In this document: positions 15,582-24,330 of the stretch, piece by piece
Layout: every line of letters starts with the position of its first letter
Numbering within the stretch: position 1 is the first letter of the stretch
Assembly: GCA_964420045.1 (NCBI GenBank)
Contig: CAYQPQ010000014.1
Location: 1 to 35,212, forward strand
DNA length: 35,212 nt
DNA from: GCA-016699975 sp964420045
Lineage (GTDB): Bacteria; Patescibacteriota; Minisyncoccia; Moranbacterales; UBA1568
Direction: 5' to 3'
Notes under the pieces: model-generated
Databases searched by the model: none
Seen by the model: the letters and a program-made list of their open reading frames with translations, nothing else
Told to the model about the DNA's origin: nothing
Program-made: the position numbers and the translations under genes

Positions 15582-16612
15582 ACTACATCGTGGATCACGC
15601 GATTCTTCGCATCAAAATTTACCAAAAAAGCGATCGCTTGTGCCAGTCGATCCGAGTCATGTCGGATAAATGATCGTGTCGCCGCAATTGCATCACTCTT
15701 TCGGATGGACGGCGCTCGATCCGATACAACATCGGCGCGAAGCACACGATATGTCCGAGACACATCCCTCTTCGTTTCAAAATCAACCAGCATACCTTCT
15801 CCTTCTTGCTGTTCATATTTCCTCACCAACTCTTTGTTTGGCTTGCGAACATTCCAGACGACAAAGTCAACCCGACCGCGACCGATATATCTCTCCAGTT
15901 CCCGCACAAAATCATCAACATCCCACCCGCTCGTGTGCCCGCGTTTATTCGTCAGATTGGCAACAAATATCACCCGAGCCGATGCGTCACGTATCGCTCT
16001 TGCGCAACTCCTGATAAGCACGTTGGGCAAGAGACTGCAGTAGAAATTCCCCGGTCCAATCACAATCGCATCCGCTTCACTGATTCTTTTCAAAGCAAGC
16101 GCGCTCGCCCGGACTGACTTTGCGAAAGAAAATTTCTCGACGCCTACTTCTTGCAATATCTCCGCGTGATTGATCTCATTCTCTCCCCGCAGTATCGTGC
16201 CATCGGACAACTTCATCTCGAGATGCGCATCGTCATCGGTAACGGGAATAACTTCACCGCAAACATTGAGTATCTCCATCGCGCAGCGCACTCCTTCCGA
16301 AAAATTTCCTTCCATCTTTTCGAGCGCCGATAAAAACAAATTGCCGAAGCTGTGCCCCTTGAGTCCGCCATTCTCAAAGCGGTAGTTCATAAGCTCGCGC
16401 ATTTTCTCCGACGACTGCGAAAGCGCCACGAGACACTGCCGCACATCGCCCGGCGGCAACACGCCAAGTTCATCCCGAAGCACTCCGGTCGATCCGCCAT
16501 CATCCGCCATGGAGACAATCGCCGAAAGCTGAAACGGATGCCGCTTCAACCCCATGAGCAGCGTAAAGCTCCCCGTCCCCCCGCCAATCGTCACAATCCG
16601 TTTGGTGCGCAT
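15578..16612 (-). CDS. yvcK: YvcK/CofD-like protein (gluconeogenesis factor family)
   Basis: 344 residues. Signature segments are IVTIGGGTGSFTLLMGLKRH at the start, MADDGGSTGVLRDE and PPGDVRQCLVALS, then YRFENGGLKGHSFGNLFLSA, and GPGNFYCSLLPNVLI. These match YvcK, a UDP-sugar-binding protein related to CofD that is needed for growth and cell-wall balance on gluconeogenic carbon in Bacillus. It is encoded between uvrA (15-nt gap) and uvrC (4-nt overlap). That wedges a wall/metabolism protein into a DNA repair operon; in Firmicutes uvrA and yvcK are also near neighbours, so the link may be old. Confidence 0.93.
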   Translation of the reverse strand: MRTKRIVTIGGGTGSFTLLMGLKRHPFQLSAIVSMADDGGSTGVLRDELGVLPPGDVRQCLVALSQSSEKMRELMNYRFENGGLKGHSFGNLFLSALEKMEGNFSEGVRCAMEILNVCGEVIPVTDDDAHLEMKLSDGTILRGENEINHAEILQEVGVEKFSFAKSVRASALALKRISEADAIVIGPGNFYCSLLPNVLIRSCARAIRDASARVIFVANLTNKRGHTSGWDVDDFVRELERYIGRGRVDFVVWNVRKPNKELVRKYEQQEGEGMLVDFETKRDVSRTYRVLRADVVSDRAPSIRKSDAIAATRSFIRHDSDRLAQAIAFLVNFDAKNRVIHDVV

Positions 16613-16627
16613 AGTACCAGCAGGAAC

Positions 16628-19198
16628 TTATTTTTGAAAGAGTATTCGTTTCAAATACTCTCCTGTGTGAGACTTCGGATTATTGGCAATCTCTTCCGGC
16701 GTGCCTTTGGCGACAAGGCGACCGCCGCCCGATCCGCCTTCGGGGCCGATGTCGAGAATATAGTCGGCACTCTTCAAAATATCCATATTGTGTTCGATGG
16801 TCACTACGGTATTGCCCTTCTCAACCAGTCTATCGAGAATCTCGATAAGCTTCTTCACATCCTCGTAGTGGAGTCCGACCGTTGGTTCGTCAAGAAGGTA
16901 CATGGTTCGTTGGAGATTGGGGCGATAGAGTTCGCTCGCGATTTTGATGCGCTGCGCCTCGCCGCCCGAGAGCGTGGTTGCCGACTGTCCAAGCTCGAGA
17001 TAACCGAGTCCCACATCAAGAAGCGTTTGCAACCGATCGGCAATCGCGGGAATGTCTTTGAAAAACGGGTGCGCTTCTTCGGCAGTCATCCTGAGAATTT
17101 CGTAGATGTTTTTGTGCTTGTAGGTCACCTCGAGCGTTTCTTTGGTGAAGCGTTTTCCGCCGCACACATCGCACGGCACATACACCGTCGGCAAGAAGTG
17201 CATCTCGACGGCAATCTGCCCGTTCCCTTCGCACGTTTCGCATCGCCCGCCCTTCACATTGAATGAGAACCGCCCCGATCGCCACCCGCGAAGCCGCGCC
17301 TCGGACGTCATTGCAAACATATCGCGAATATGCGTCCACATGCCCGTGTATGTCGCCGGATTGGAACGCGGCGTCCGTCCGATGGGCGACTGGTCAATCA
17401 GCACGGCACGAGAAAGGTATTCCGTCCCGATGAACGAAGCGCAGTTCACAGTCTTTGGACTCCGATATCGACGGTCGAGTCGCGCGCGAAGGTTTTTGTG
17501 CAAGATCTCATAGAGAAACGATGATTTGCCCGAACCCGAGACGCCGGTAATCGCCACGATGCGCCCGAGCGGAATCTCCGCATCCATGTTCTTGATATTG
17601 AATGCCTTTCCGCCGCGAATTTTGATCGTGCCCTTCTCTTTCGTCCGCCGTCGCTCCGGAATCGGAATCACAGACTCGCCGCGAAGATACGAGAGTGTCA
17701 GCGACTTCGATGCGTTTTCTTTCGCCGTCAGCAACTCTTCGAGAAATCCGGACACCACCACCTCGCCGCCGTGCACGCCGGCCTTCGGTCCGATGTCGAC
17801 AATATAGTCGGAGGCGAAAATCGTGTCTTCATCATGCTCGACCACGATAATCGTGTTGCCGAGATTGCGAAGCTCGATGAGTGTTTTGATAAGACGGTCA
17901 TTGTCTCGCGGATGCAGACCGATCGTCGGTTCATCAAGCACATAGAGCGCGCCGACCAAGCGGCTTCCCAATTGCGAGGCAAGGCGAATGCGCTGCGACT
18001 CGCCGCCCGAAAGCGTATTGGCGCGGCGATCGAGCGACAGGTAGTCGAGTCCCACATCGAGAAGAAAGGCTAACCGATTGCCGATTTCTTTGAGCACCAC
18101 CGCCGCAATCGCGCGCTCGCGATCATCGAGCGCCGCCGTATCGAGAAACGCCTTCGCTTCGCCGATCACCATACCGGAAAACTCCACAACGTTTTTGCCA
18201 CAGACCTTGACCTGAAGCGCTTCCTCGCGCAAGCGACTGCCATGGCACACTGGGCACGGATCGCTCCCGAAGAAATGCTTCGTACCAAGCCCGTTACATT
18301 CCGGACACGCGCCGTAGGGAGAATTAAACGAAAACAATCGCGGCTCAACCTCCGGATAGGAGAATCCATCATAAGGACATGAGTACTTCGACGAAAGCAG
18401 CTTCTCCTCTTCGCCAATCACAATTTTGACCAGCCCTTCCGACTCTTCAAGCGATCGTTCCACTGCCTCGCGGAGACGCATCGCCGCATCATCGCTCCAC
18501 ATCGTACTTGAGAGTTCCGATATGGGTATGGTATCAACCACCAGATCGATATCATGCGCCTTGCGCTTCGAGAGGACGACGCGCTCGCGCAGGCTCTTCA
18601 TCTCGCCATCAATACGCGCCTCCGAAAACCCCTTGCCGAGCGCATCATAGAGAAGCTGATAGTATTCTCCTTTTCGCCCGCGCACCACCGGCGCCAAGAC
18701 GCGAAGCGAATCCTTCGCACTTGCTGCTGCCGCTGCCCGTTCGGAGATGAATCCGATCATTTCATCCGTCGAGAGTTTGGAAATTTCCCGCCCGCAAAGA
18801 AGACAGTGTGGTCGCCCGATACGCGCATAGAGCACGCGAAGGTAATCGTAGATTTCGGTAATCGTCGCCACGGTCGATCGCGGATTGGACGAGCGCGATT
18901 TCTGATCGATCGAAATCGCCGGCGAAAGCCCTTCGATCTCGTCCACGTCCGGCTTTTGCATTTGATTCAAAAACTGCCGCGCATACGCCGAGAGCGACTC
19001 GACATAGCGCCGCTGTCCCTCGGCAAATATCGTATCAAAGGCAAGCGAAGACTTCCCCGACCCCGAGAGTCCGGTAAACGCCGTCATCTTCCCTCGCGGA
19101 ATCGACACGGTGATATTTTTCAAATTGTGCGTCCGCGCCCCCTTCACCACAATCCATTCTTGCGGCACATGCGCCTCAACCTTCGCCTTTTTCGGCAT
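16628..19198 (-). CDS. uvrA: UvrABC excinuclease subunit A
   Basis: 856 residues from ATG 19198. Damage-recognition ABC ATPase with two nucleotide sites. Site I: Walker A GLSGSGKSSLAFDTIF, signature LSGGESQRIRLASQLG, Walker B VLDEPTIGLHPRD. Site II: GVSGSGKSSFLYEILH, LSGGEAQRIKIASELY, LLDEPTVGLHYED. Zinc modules: CPYDGF with CPEC and CPVC, and CETCEGNG with CDVCGG. It is about 80 residues shorter than E. coli UvrA. An alternative ATG at 19207 lies inside a terminator hairpin and can be set aside. Only about 20 nt separate the predicted transcription start from the ATG, with no Shine-Dalgarno sequence. Confidence 0.97.
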   Translation of the reverse strand: MPKKAKVEAHVPQEWIVVKGARTHNLKNITVSIPRGKMTAFTGLSGSGKSSLAFDTIFAEGQRRYVESLSAYARQFLNQMQKPDVDEIEGLSPAISIDQKSRSSNPRSTVATITEIYDYLRVLYARIGRPHCLLCGREISKLSTDEMIGFISERAAAAASAKDSLRVLAPVVRGRKGEYYQLLYDALGKGFSEARIDGEMKSLRERVVLSKRKAHDIDLVVDTIPISELSSTMWSDDAAMRLREAVERSLEESEGLVKIVIGEEEKLLSSKYSCPYDGFSYPEVEPRLFSFNSPYGACPECNGLGTKHFFGSDPCPVCHGSRLREEALQVKVCGKNVVEFSGMVIGEAKAFLDTAALDDRERAIAAVVLKEIGNRLAFLLDVGLDYLSLDRRANTLSGGESQRIRLASQLGSRLVGALYVLDEPTIGLHPRDNDRLIKTLIELRNLGNTIIVVEHDEDTIFASDYIVDIGPKAGVHGGEVVVSGFLEELLTAKENASKSLTLSYLRGESVIPIPERRRTKEKGTIKIRGGKAFNIKNMDAEIPLGRIVAITGVSGSGKSSFLYEILHKNLRARLDRRYRSPKTVNCASFIGTEYLSRAVLIDQSPIGRTPRSNPATYTGMWTHIRDMFAMTSEARLRGWRSGRFSFNVKGGRCETCEGNGQIAVEMHFLPTVYVPCDVCGGKRFTKETLEVTYKHKNIYEILRMTAEEAHPFFKDIPAIADRLQTLLDVGLGYLELGQSATTLSGGEAQRIKIASELYRPNLQRTMYLLDEPTVGLHYEDVKKLIEILDRLVEKGNTVVTIEHNMDILKSADYILDIGPEGGSGGGRLVAKGTPEEIANNPKSHTGEYLKRILFQK

Positions 19199-19235
19199 AA
19201 AAAACACGCTACGACTGATTGAGTAGTGTAGCGTG
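19199..19235 (-). terminator. Terminator directly before the uvrA start codon
   Basis: CACGCTAC and GTAGCGTG form a perfect 8-bp stem around a 15-nt loop, followed by six T on the minus strand and then at once by the uvrA ATG. It would end transcripts of the upstream 103-residue gene. Its upstream arm overlaps the uvrA -10 box, so uvrA transcripts that start at about 19218 lack that arm and escape the hairpin. Confidence 0.75.
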
Positions 19236-19253
19236 AAACGGTTTCGAAATCAA
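19225..19253 (-). promoter_or_regulatory. uvrA promoter with an operator-like palindrome
   Basis: TTGATT at 19248-19253, 17-nt spacer, TACACT at 19225-19230. The spacer contains GAAACCGTTTC on the minus strand (19235-19245), a perfect 5-1-5 palindrome between the boxes, the usual place for a repressor site. The sister promoter at 19621-19649 lacks this palindrome. It does not match the Bacillus LexA consensus, so control by a LexA-type repressor is only a suggestion. Confidence 0.6.
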
Positions 19254-19279
19254 TCTCGAAGTTACATGTAGACCGGATT

Positions 19280-19591
19280 TCACTGACGCAGGATGGATCC
19301 TCCGAATCCATCGGTAATCGGCGGCACATTGAGCACAGAGAGTTTGTTGATGAGGGTTCCGATATCAATTCCCCTGCATTTTGCGAGATCCGCTACGATA
19401 GCATAAATCGCAGACGGTTCCGGGCTTCGTACATACAAATCAGCATGAAGCATTCTCAAGAGGAGTATGCCAAGCGAAGCCAGTGCAACATGATGTCTTT
19501 CCGCAAATGCTGCCAACTCCCGACTGTCTTTATTAGGGTCAGCATCCGACATCACACGATCTTTATCTTCTTCAATCTTTTTACCAGTCAT
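19280..19591 (-). CDS. Hypothetical protein, 103 residues
   Basis: Not recognised. The N-terminus is highly charged (MTGKKIEEDKDRVMSDADPN), followed by an amphipathic or hydrophobic stretch (HVALASLGILLLRMLHADLY) and a tail with IYAIVADLAKCRGIDIGTLI. There is no signal peptide; the central helix is too short and polar at its edges for a sure membrane segment. The gene has a good Shine-Dalgarno sequence (AAGGGG, 7 nt before ATG 19591), its own promoter and its own terminator. It is thus a well-formed single-gene unit, probably real. It sits between uvrA and another orphan gene. Confidence 0.7.
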   Translation of the reverse strand: MTGKKIEEDKDRVMSDADPNKDSRELAAFAERHHVALASLGILLLRMLHADLYVRSPEPSAIYAIVADLAKCRGIDIGTLINKLSVLNVPPITDGFGGSILRQ

Positions 19592-19620
19592 TTCATTCCC
19601 CTTTCCGAAACTAATTGAAC

Positions 19621-19649
19621 GGTGTAGCGTGAACAGACTTAGAAATCAA
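19621..19649 (-). promoter_or_regulatory. Promoter of the 103-residue gene, sister copy of the uvrA promoter
   Basis: TTGATT at 19644-19649, 17-nt spacer, TACACC at 19621-19626; start predicted near 19613. About 50 nt around it (TTGATTTC, then TTCACGCTACAC, then TCAATTAGT) match the uvrA promoter region at 19206-19262 with roughly 70 percent identity, so the two promoters look like a duplication. Confidence 0.55.
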
Positions 19650-19657
19650 CCGAGGTA

Positions 19658-20395
19658 TTACAGCCAACCTTTGTGCCAGTGATGAATCCGCACCAGCATT
19701 TCATACGCGAGCCACCGCATCGGTCCGCGTGTCCACCATCGAACCGACCACTTGTCAAACCATTTCCGCGGAGACGAAAGTGCCATCGCTCGGACAATCT
19801 CTTTCTCATTATCACTATATACTCTCCTTGCCACGAAGTATGCACGCTGAACGTGTTCAGAATGGGCTATGATGAGCGGATTATACCAACCCTGTAGCCG
19901 TGCCATTCCTTTTGCAAGCAGGAAAAAGCGGTGCGTCGAAAGATACCTCCCTTCTTCCGGCCAAATTACCATGAGACGATTCCGCCTTTCCCTGTACCAA
20001 TCCCCGTGTCTGCTCCAAAGCGCATAGGCAATTTCCCACTGCAATACAAATGGCGTACCAGTTTCTTCAAATATCTGAAAACACCGATCCGCCAACATCT
20101 TATTCGGGAGCCCCGGATCAAAGCCGTACTTTTCAAACATTTCAAAGGTATCAACTGTCCCATATTCTTCAGTCCACTCCACAACATCTCGGATCATGGG
20201 GAAATGTGCATCACCCCATCTCCCTATCAAGCGAGCAAGGAAGCTTTCCTCTGGACAATCACGTCGCCCGAACGCCAGAACAATCGCATACCCGGCATCC
20301 AATGTAGAGCCACCGCGTTTTCTTCCGGTTTCTTTAAGGAACGACCCCGGAAGAAGAAATCGATCAAACAGCCATTCTCGAACTCTCAGCAACAT
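19658..20395 (-). CDS. Hypothetical protein, 245 residues, Trp/Arg-rich
   Basis: Not recognised. The sequence is rich in Trp, Arg and aromatic residues (WSVRWWTRGPMRWLAYEM, RIHHWHKGWL at the end) with conserved-looking blocks FGRRDCPEESFLARLIGRWG and WEIAYALWSRHGDWYRERRN. It looks like an all-alpha soluble protein; I see no nucleotide-binding motif, signal peptide or sure membrane span. It has an unusually strong Shine-Dalgarno sequence for this region (GGAGGTG before ATG 20395) and a near-consensus promoter at 20473-20501. It is probably expressed independently of dus and the methyltransferase gene. Function cannot be assigned. Confidence 0.78.
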   Translation of the reverse strand: MLLRVREWLFDRFLLPGSFLKETGRKRGGSTLDAGYAIVLAFGRRDCPEESFLARLIGRWGDAHFPMIRDVVEWTEEYGTVDTFEMFEKYGFDPGLPNKMLADRCFQIFEETGTPFVLQWEIAYALWSRHGDWYRERRNRLMVIWPEEGRYLSTHRFFLLAKGMARLQGWYNPLIIAHSEHVQRAYFVARRVYSDNEKEIVRAMALSSPRKWFDKWSVRWWTRGPMRWLAYEMLVRIHHWHKGWL

Positions 20396-20472
20396 TTTCC
20401 ACCTCCAATTCCAAATGAAACTTGGTTTTTAAATCGACTTGTCCGCTAAGCACGCTCAAAAGCAGACGTTTC

Positions 20473-20501
20473 TTTATAGCACACAGCGACTCTTTTTGCA
20501 A
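20473..20501 (-). promoter_or_regulatory. Promoter of the 245-residue gene
   Basis: TTGCAA at 20496-20501, 17-nt spacer, TATAAA at 20473-20478. It lies in the 132-nt gap after the methyltransferase gene, about 78 nt before the ATG. The leader ends in the strong GGAGGTG site. Confidence 0.6.
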
Positions 20502-20527
20502 GAGCAACATTCCATCTTCCAGTTTCC

Positions 20528-20779
20528 CTACCACCTTTCCTCCTGCAATATCTCCCGCTTCCTCTCCGCGCCGCGATTGTAGCCGCCTGTCGTGCCGTCG
20601 CTTCGGACGACGCGGTGGCAGGGGATATTCGGATCGTAGTTTTTGTTGAGGATATTGCCGACCGCACGAAAGGCGCGCGGGCTTCCAGCGCGTTCCGCAA
20701 CTTGGCGATAGGTCATCGTTTCGCCTTTGGGAATCCGCGCCACGACGGCGCGCACCCGATCGGCAAAGGTTGATTTCAT
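20528..20779 (-). CDS. Single-domain O6-alkylguanine-DNA alkyltransferase (MGMT/Ogt C-terminal domain)
   Basis: 83 residues, only the DNA-binding/active-site domain: FADRVRAVVARIPKGETMTY, the helix-turn-helix with RAVGNIL, and the active-site motif IPCHRVV with Cys, then GGYNRGAERKREIL. Ogt/MGMT proteins normally have about 160-200 residues with an N-terminal RNase H-like domain, which is absent. Because Cys is kept (PCHR, not the PWHR of alkyltransferase-like proteins), it may still remove alkyl groups; otherwise it could flag lesions for the UvrABC proteins encoded nearby. The ATG overlaps the dus stop by 4 nt. Confidence 0.9.
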   Translation of the reverse strand: MKSTFADRVRAVVARIPKGETMTYRQVAERAGSPRAFRAVGNILNKNYDPNIPCHRVVRSDGTTGGYNRGAERKREILQEERW

Positions 20780-21747
20780 AGCATTGTCTTACGGAGAAAA
20801 TGTTCGACAACATTCGTCACTTCATCGGCATCGCGGCAGGCCATGAGCCGAACACGAAGATCGGACGCGTTCGGGAAACCGTTCGCATACGCCTTGTAGT
20901 GTTTCTTCATAAGGTCGAAACTTTTTGTCGTGCCCCAGGTTGATTCGTAGAGGTGCGTGTGTTCAACAAGCGCGCGGAGTTTTTCTGTGACCGTCGGAAT
21001 TTTCCCGGTCGCATCGAAAGCCCACGGATTTCCGAATATCGCACGCCCCAGCATCACGCCGTCGACGCCCGTTTCATTCGCCTTTTGTTTCGCATCGGCC
21101 AGATCGCGCACATCGCCGTTTCCGATAATGACCGTCTCGGTCCCCTTCGCCATGCGCACCACGCGCGCCACATCGTCCCAGCGCGCCGGCACATCCGACA
21201 TTTCTTTCTTGGTCCGAGCATGAATCGTCAGCGCGTCGAGCTTTGTATCAAGAAGCGCCGGAATCCACGTCTCAACTTCATCGCGATCAAATCCGGTACG
21301 AGTCTTTACCGAAAGCGGCATTGAAGAACCCGCGGATGCCACGCCTTCTCTTGTGGCGCTGATAATGTCGCGCGCGAGTTCCGGCGTTCGAATAAGCGCC
21401 GCGCCCGCGCCCTGTGCCACAACGGCTTTGTCCGGGCATCCCATATTGATATCGATGCCATCAAACCCAAGCGAAACAACGAGCCGCGCCGTTTCGTAGA
21501 AATGTTTCGGCGTCGCTCCAAAGACCTGCGCCACAATCGGCCGTTCGATTTCCGTAAAGAGAAAGTCTCGTAGAAGCGCCTCGCGCCCGCGCGAACACAG
21601 ACCGTCGCACGACACAAACTCTGTCCAGAACACATCCGGTTTCGCACGCAGCGCAATAATTTGCCGAAACACCGTATCCGTCACTCCCGCCATCGGCGCG
21701 AGCGCACAGAACGGCCTCGGAAGCTCCTGCCAAAAATTCTTCCCCAT
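20776..21747 (-). CDS. dus: tRNA-dihydrouridine synthase
   Basis: 323 residues from the ATG at 21747 (MGKNFWQELPRPF). FMN enzyme that reduces uridine to dihydrouridine in the tRNA D-loop. Motifs: ALAPMAGVTDTVFRQ at the barrel start, INMGCPDKAVVAQGAGAALI with the catalytic Cys, SVKTRTGFD, LTIHARTKKEM, and the FMN phosphate site IIGNGDVRD with GVMLGRAIFGNPWAF. The open frame continues to 21792, but that stretch is short and unlike the family. It follows the P-type ATPase gene by about 44 nt and is translationally coupled to the methyltransferase gene. Confidence 0.94.
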   Translation of the reverse strand: MGKNFWQELPRPFCALAPMAGVTDTVFRQIIALRAKPDVFWTEFVSCDGLCSRGREALLRDFLFTEIERPIVAQVFGATPKHFYETARLVVSLGFDGIDINMGCPDKAVVAQGAGAALIRTPELARDIISATREGVASAGSSMPLSVKTRTGFDRDEVETWIPALLDTKLDALTIHARTKKEMSDVPARWDDVARVVRMAKGTETVIIGNGDVRDLADAKQKANETGVDGVMLGRAIFGNPWAFDATGKIPTVTEKLRALVEHTHLYESTWGTTKSFDLMKKHYKAYANGFPNASDLRVRLMACRDADEVTNVVEHFLRKTML

Positions 21748-21791
21748 AGTCAAGACAGTGTAGGAAACTTTCCCCAAGAAAGCAACCGTCA

Positions 21792-24302
21792 CTACCCTTC
21801 CAACTGCACTGTCCTCTCGAAGATTCGTTTGGCAATTTCAACCGCAAAGAGGTAGAGAACCGTGATGCCCACTATCGTGAGGAAAACCGGGAGTGGCAGA
21901 AGTTCAAAACCAAAGATGCGGCCGAACGGCGAGAGTGCGATCAGCCAACCAACCGCAATGACCGCCAGCGTATTGACAATCAGAAACCCTCCGGGAACGC
22001 TTCGGAAAAACGGGATGCGTCGCGTGCGCACGATGAAAATAACAAGCACCTGCGTCGCCAGAGACTCCAGAAACCAACCCGTTTGAAAAGCGCCCTCGCT
22101 CAAACCAAAGAAGAGAAAAAGCGCGCCGAAAGTCAGAAAATCAAAGACCGAGCTTATCGTGCCGAAAATAATCATAAAGCGGCGAATACCGCGAAAATTC
22201 CATCGCGCCGGACGAGTAATGGACTCCTTATCAACATGATCCATTGGAAGTCCCACTTGTGAAGAATCATAGAGAAAATTGTTGAGAAGAATTTGCTGGG
22301 GACTCATCGGGAGAAACGGAAGAATCGCAGAAGCGCCCATCATCGAAAACATGTTCCCGAAATTCGAAGAAATCCACATGCGAATATACTTGAGCGTGTT
22401 TTGAAATGTCTTCCTTCCCTCTTCGATACCGTCTTTCAGTACCGAAAAACTCTTCTCGAGAAGAATGATATTCGCCGCATCCTTGGCAACCGGCACCGCG
22501 TTTTCGACCGATATGCCGATATCCGCCGCATGAAGCGCCGTCACATCGTTAATGCCATCCCCCATATAGCCGACGACTGTGTCGGGCAATGTGCGAAGCG
22601 CCTGGATAATGCGCTCTTTCTCCGCCGGCGTCACGCGCGCAAAGATGGTTGTCCTCAAGGCACATTTCGCCACTTCCGATTCGGACAGTCGATCGATATC
22701 TTTCCCAAGCACCGTACCCAAAACCGGTATGCCGATATCCGCACAAATCTTCCTCGTCAACGTATCACTGTCCCCGGTAAGAATCTTTACTGACACACCA
22801 AGCTCCGAAAGCTCGCGAATCGTCCGCATCGCATCTTTCTTCGGCGGATCAAGAAACGCCGCAAACCCGACAAAAGTCATGTCCGATTCGTCAGCGGCAT
22901 TGTAGGTATAGTCATCGGCATCAAGCGTCTTGGTCGCGATTGCCAATACGCGGAATCCCTCGCCAAAGAGCGTTTCCGCCGATTGTTGGAGTGACGTTCG
23001 ACGCGCCGCATCAATCGCAATGTTTTTCCCGGCAATGCGAATAGACGATACGATTGGCAAGACATGTTCCGGCGCACCTTTAGTTGTGAGTATTTTTTCG
23101 CCGCGATTCGCAACCACCAGAGACTCGCGACGACGCACAAAGTCGAATGGCACTTCGTCTACCTTTTCATAGGCCGAAATATCCGGTTTCCCGTGCTCCA
23201 CAATCGCGCGATCAAGCGGATTCTTGACACCCGTTTGATAGGCACTATTGAGATACGAGTACAGAAAGACTTCCTCCGAATCGTGTCCATCGCCATCTAT
23301 ATGCTTAATCAATGTGATCTTATCCTGCGTGAGCGTGCCCGTCTTGTCGGTACAGAGCACGGTCATACTGCCGAAATTCTGAATAGACGAGAGGTTTTTG
23401 ACAATGGCATGTTTCTTCGCCATACGCACCGATCCGCGAGCAAGCGAGACCGAGAGCATCACCGGCAACAATTCTGGAGTGAGCCCGATAGCGATCGCAA
23501 TGGAAAATGTCAGCGATTCAACAAAATCGCGTCCCAAGAGTGTATTCACCAAGAGCACGAGCCCAACCAAAACAAAGTTGAGCCGCATGACAAAGAGACT
23601 GAATCCGCGGATGTTTCGCTCGAAATCTGTCTCGCCCTTTCCCTCGGAAACATGTGAAGCGATTTTTCCATACTCCGTCTGCGCGCCTGTCTGCACAATG
23701 CGAACGGTCGCGAATCCCGAGACGACGCTCGTACCCATAAACACCCGGTCATCTCGATCCGTTATACGTTCGGCAGGTTTCCTCTCGCCAAGCGGTTGCT
23801 TCTCAGTCGGAAACGATTCGCCGGTAAATGCCGATTGATTCACGAAAAAATCGCGAGCTTCAAGCACTTCGGCATCCGCCGGAATAAGACTGCCCGCGGA
23901 AAGCAGCACAATATCATCCGGCACGAGACTCTTTGCATCCACTTCTTTCTCTTTGCCGTCGCGACGCACACGAGAGAGTGTCTTCACTCGCTCAGCGAGC
24001 CGCTCCACCGCACGTTCCGATCGGAATGTATTCGCAAAGTCCACAACCGCCGATATCAACACCATGGCGAAGATAATGGTTGCATTTGTTCGCTGCCCGA
24101 GAAAAAAGAACGAAGTAAAAGAAACGGCGAGCAAAATAATGAGGAGCGGACTTGTAAACTCTTTCAGAAAAGAAACGACCGGATTCAAACGCCGACGAGG
24201 CGCAAGCACATTCTCGCCGAATCGCTCCAGCTGAGCCGACGCCTCATATGACGAAAGTCCGGGAAATAATTCCTCGGACGACGAAGATTCTGGAATTTCC
24301 AT
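21792..24302 (-). CDS. mgtA: MgtA-type P-type ATPase, probable Mg2+ importer
   Basis: 836 residues. The phosphorylation motif CTDKTGTLTQDKITLIKHID and preceding segment GLTPELLPVMLSVSLARGSV with NLSSIQNFGSM are characteristic of the MgtA/MgtB branch rather than Ca2+ or heavy-metal pumps. Also seen: the actuator motif TGES, KGAPEHVLP in the nucleotide domain and GDGINDVTALHAADIGIS in the hinge. Two membrane helix pairs precede the P domain and about six helices follow it. Slightly short of the usual 900 residues, mostly at the N-terminus. It has its own extended -10 promoter. Mg2+ as substrate is by family, not shown here. Confidence 0.9.
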   Translation of the reverse strand: MEIPESSSSEELFPGLSSYEASAQLERFGENVLAPRRRLNPVVSFLKEFTSPLLIILLAVSFTSFFFLGQRTNATIIFAMVLISAVVDFANTFRSERAVERLAERVKTLSRVRRDGKEKEVDAKSLVPDDIVLLSAGSLIPADAEVLEARDFFVNQSAFTGESFPTEKQPLGERKPAERITDRDDRVFMGTSVVSGFATVRIVQTGAQTEYGKIASHVSEGKGETDFERNIRGFSLFVMRLNFVLVGLVLLVNTLLGRDFVESLTFSIAIAIGLTPELLPVMLSVSLARGSVRMAKKHAIVKNLSSIQNFGSMTVLCTDKTGTLTQDKITLIKHIDGDGHDSEEVFLYSYLNSAYQTGVKNPLDRAIVEHGKPDISAYEKVDEVPFDFVRRRESLVVANRGEKILTTKGAPEHVLPIVSSIRIAGKNIAIDAARRTSLQQSAETLFGEGFRVLAIATKTLDADDYTYNAADESDMTFVGFAAFLDPPKKDAMRTIRELSELGVSVKILTGDSDTLTRKICADIGIPVLGTVLGKDIDRLSESEVAKCALRTTIFARVTPAEKERIIQALRTLPDTVVGYMGDGINDVTALHAADIGISVENAVPVAKDAANIILLEKSFSVLKDGIEEGRKTFQNTLKYIRMWISSNFGNMFSMMGASAILPFLPMSPQQILLNNFLYDSSQVGLPMDHVDKESITRPARWNFRGIRRFMIIFGTISSVFDFLTFGALFLFFGLSEGAFQTGWFLESLATQVLVIFIVRTRRIPFFRSVPGGFLIVNTLAVIAVGWLIALSPFGRIFGFELLPLPVFLTIVGITVLYLFAVEIAKRIFERTVQLEG

Positions 24303-24330
24303 AGAGATATTCGGAAAGATATACGCTCTC

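Noticed and set aside
16352..17266. Plus-strand open frame of 304 codons opposite uvrA/yvcK
   Set aside because: Antisense to two well-supported genes; composition is that of a shadow.
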